A stretch of 64,000 nucleotides of DNA from Anaerolineaceae bacterium (GTDB lineage Bacteria; Chloroflexota; Anaerolineae; Anaerolineales; Anaerolineaceae). The stretch covers positions 1-64,000 of the forward strand of contig PABH01000036.1 of assembly GCA_002702705.1 (NCBI GenBank). The letters run 5' to 3'. The notes below the pieces were generated by a model. That model searched no databases. It saw nothing but the letters and a program-made list of their open reading frames with translations, and had not been told where the DNA came from. The position numbers were made by a program, and so were the translations under genes. This document shows, in pieces, positions 62,163 to 64,000 of this stretch (positions are counted from its first letter, which is position 1; every line of letters begins with the position of its first letter).

Positions 62163-64000
62163 ATGATTGATGAAAAATTTCCCCAAACCAAGAAAAAAAA
62201 TAACAATTTGTTTTATGATTTGTTATTCGTAGCTGTTATTCTAATCGGCCTGTATTTGCGGGTAGGTGGATTATTTTGGGGGGATTACCAATATTTGCAC
62301 CCAGATGAACGATTTTTGGTTTGGGTTACAGCGGATATGCACTCAGTGCAATCCTTAGGTGATTATTTTAATACAGCTGTATCGACATTAAACCCTCACA
62401 ATGTGGGTCACGGGTTTTACGTTTATGGTGATTTTCCGGTCATATTAACCCGTTATTTGTTGGAAGCTTTTTCAGATAATATCGGATGGAGAGAATCACT
62501 ACAATTTGGAAGAAGTTTATCTGCTTTTTTTGATTTAGCAGCTGTAGTTTTAATTTATTTTATTGGAAAACGATTGTTTAATAAACCAATTGGGCTTTTG
62601 GCTGCACTATTCTCTGCTATGGCAGTTCTACAAATCCAACAGGCTCATTTTTATACAGTTGATACATTTTCTACATTTTTTACAACACTGGCAGTGTATA
62701 TCGCTGTCCGAATTGCCACATTAAAAATTCCCGAAACAAAAAAAATTATTAATTCTGAAAACAATCCTTCAATTCCTGAATCTGAGCAAGTAAAAACAAC
62801 TGATACTGATCCATATCAGAAAAAAAATCCCTGGTTCGATTCGCCAAAAACACTGTGGTTGAGTTTGCTGTTTGGTGTTGTTGTAGGCTTGGCTGCTGCA
62901 TCAAAGATTAATACTGTTACTGTGGCAATCTTATTACCAGCTGCTTTGATAATTGTTCTATTCCGTTATGCACCTGAAGAGCGAGGTTTTAAATTTGATT
63001 TATTACTTCGCGACCTGATTATTGGTGGGGTCTTTGCACTAATTTCTTTCCGGATTTTCCAACCTTATGCCTTTTCTGGCCCTGGTTTTTTTGGTATTTC
63101 TTTAAACCCAGCATGGATAGAAGATTTAAAAGAGATTCAAAATTTATCCAGCGGCGATGTTGACTTTCCTCCTGCAGTTCAATGGGCGCGGAGAGATTTT
63201 TTGTTTGCTTTCCGAAATATGACTGTTTGGGGCCTAGGTTTACCATTAGGGATTACAGCCTGGCTGGGTTTCTTTTTGATGGCATGGCGAATTGTTAAAG
63301 GTGAGTGGAAAAAATTCATTCTTCCTTTTATATGGACAGCAGCTTATTTTGTTTGGATGTCATCTTTAGGTAATCCTATGATGCGTTACCAATTGCCCGT
63401 ATATCCATTATTTGCTCTCATGGCTGCCTGGTTCATCGGTGCTTTGTGGGAAAAACAGAAGGACAAAATTCAATGGTCTTATGTTTTTCGTTTCCTCGCA
63501 GTTGGTTTAGGTATTATCTCGGTGTTTGGCACGGCACTTTGGGCTTATATGTTTTCGAGGATTTACATAAACCCAATGACGCGTGTAGAAGCCTCCCATT
63601 GGATATATGAAAACATTCCCGGGGCTATTAACTTAATGATTAATCGTGATGGCAACCTGGATCAGAAGGTCGTGCCATTTCCTAATGAGTATTTAATTGA
63701 AGAAGAAAAACCATATACTACTAATTTTATTGTGGATGAACCAGGTAATTTAGATGAAATCCGTTTTGCCAAAATACAACAAATCGATGAACGATTGTTA
63801 ACTGGTTCTGAATTATCCGTGATCGTATATGATTCGGAAAATGGGATGAGAGAGATTGCCCGCGGTGTGGTTTACAGTAGTTTTCAGAAAAAAGATAACG
63901 ATGTAACACCTGCATTTACCATAGATATCGAACCGGAAGTTCTCTTAAAAGCAGATCATGTTTACCAAATTGTGCTTGAGTATAAGGGGCAGGGAGCATT
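62163..64000 (+). CDS. GT39-like membrane glycosyltransferase (partial, cut by window end)
   Basis: The frame opens at ATG 62163 (AGGAAAA upstream) and stays open to the last base, giving at least 612 residues. The N-terminus has a basic tail, a helix (about 17-32) and then WGDYQYLHPDERF, where the His-Pro-Asp-Glu motif in the first outer loop is the typical GT39/ArnT catalytic site. About ten helices follow, with a hydrophilic insertion at about 195-225. The last 110 residues visible are a soluble, probably external domain. It would transfer a sugar from a polyprenyl-phosphate donor to a lipid or protein. The stop lies beyond 64000. Confidence 0.87.
   Translation, partial: MIDEKFPQTKKKNNNLFYDLLFVAVILIGLYLRVGGLFWGDYQYLHPDERFLVWVTADMHSVQSLGDYFNTAVSTLNPHNVGHGFYVYGDFPVILTRYLLEAFSDNIGWRESLQFGRSLSAFFDLAAVVLIYFIGKRLFNKPIGLLAALFSAMAVLQIQQAHFYTVDTFSTFFTTLAVYIAVRIATLKIPETKKIINSENNPSIPESEQVKTTDTDPYQKKNPWFDSPKTLWLSLLFGVVVGLAAASKINTVTVAILLPAALIIVLFRYAPEERGFKFDLLLRDLIIGGVFALISFRIFQPYAFSGPGFFGISLNPAWIEDLKEIQNLSSGDVDFPPAVQWARRDFLFAFRNMTVWGLGLPLGITAWLGFFLMAWRIVKGEWKKFILPFIWTAAYFVWMSSLGNPMMRYQLPVYPLFALMAAWFIGALWEKQKDKIQWSYVFRFLAVGLGIISVFGTALWAYMFSRIYINPMTRVEASHWIYENIPGAINLMINRDGNLDQKVVPFPNEYLIEEEKPYTTNFIVDEPGNLDEIRFAKIQQIDERLLTGSELSVIVYDSENGMREIARGVVYSSFQKKDNDVTPAFTIDIEPEVLLKADHVYQIVLEYKGQGA

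Overview
The window looks like chromosomal DNA of a low-GC member of the Chloroflexota, most likely class Anaerolineae. That placement is an inference from gene content. The signs are a topoisomerase I with a fused N-terminal zinc ribbon, a mevalonate kinase next to an archaeal-type isopentenyl phosphate kinase, a DPPR-synthase-like UbiA protein, an NBR1-Ig-like lipoprotein, many Thr/Pro-tailed LysM or beta-propeller surface proteins, and a histidine-kinase-like family lacking its phospho-acceptor His. Gene density is high and operons are short. No IS element, prophage or CRISPR array is visible. One tRNA gene, tRNA-Leu(CAG), is present.

Layout. 1-2460: end of an unknown gene, then a type 5 uracil-DNA glycosylase, a membrane-anchored alpha/beta hydrolase and a peroxiredoxin-like gene with an in-frame TGA exactly at the catalytic cysteine position, followed by a bacterial SECIS-like hairpin (a probable selenoprotein). 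2479-8947 (minus): enolase, CTP synthase, an S1-domain protein, and a HAD phosphatase / small membrane protein / S41 protease operon. 9022-16369: MutL, a GAF sensor kinase / sirtuin / receiver-ParA operon, TilS, and a tyrosine-recombinase-fold protein that has lost nearly all catalytic residues. 16453-20784 (minus): a membrane kinase-like protein, a LysM protein and a LytR-CpsA-Psr transferase. 20906-28205: tRNA-Leu, a DivIC/FtsB-like division protein, a partner-switching module (STAS antagonist, RsbW-like kinase, six-GAF PP2C phosphatase), a LysM protein and a beta-propeller lipoprotein. 28370-40995 (minus): GH3 glucosidase, MFS transporter, QueG, NBR1-like lipoprotein, two M23 peptidases, a TolB-like protein, a DUF1015 protein and a DegV protein.

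41204-49509 (plus): an information-processing run, ffh, rpsP, khpA, rimM, dprA, manC, topA, and a two-TM protein of unknown function. 49576-53923 (minus): greA alone, then an operon of UbiA/DPPR synthase, mevalonate kinase, isopentenyl phosphate kinase and a dNTP triphosphohydrolase. 54003-64000 (plus): tlyA, lepA, then a surface-glycan block (YbhN-type membrane protein, CDP-paratose 2-epimerase-like enzyme, GT4 glycosyltransferase, two GT39-like membrane glycosyltransferases), the last cut by the window edge.

The strongest unusual signal is the selenocysteine gene at 1948-2424. Others are the degenerate recombinase with a palindrome over its own -10 box, the kinase with Gln in place of the H-box His, several consensus -10 boxes so close to start codons that the mRNAs should be leaderless, and a GC-rich perfect palindrome embedded in the 5' coding region of rimM.
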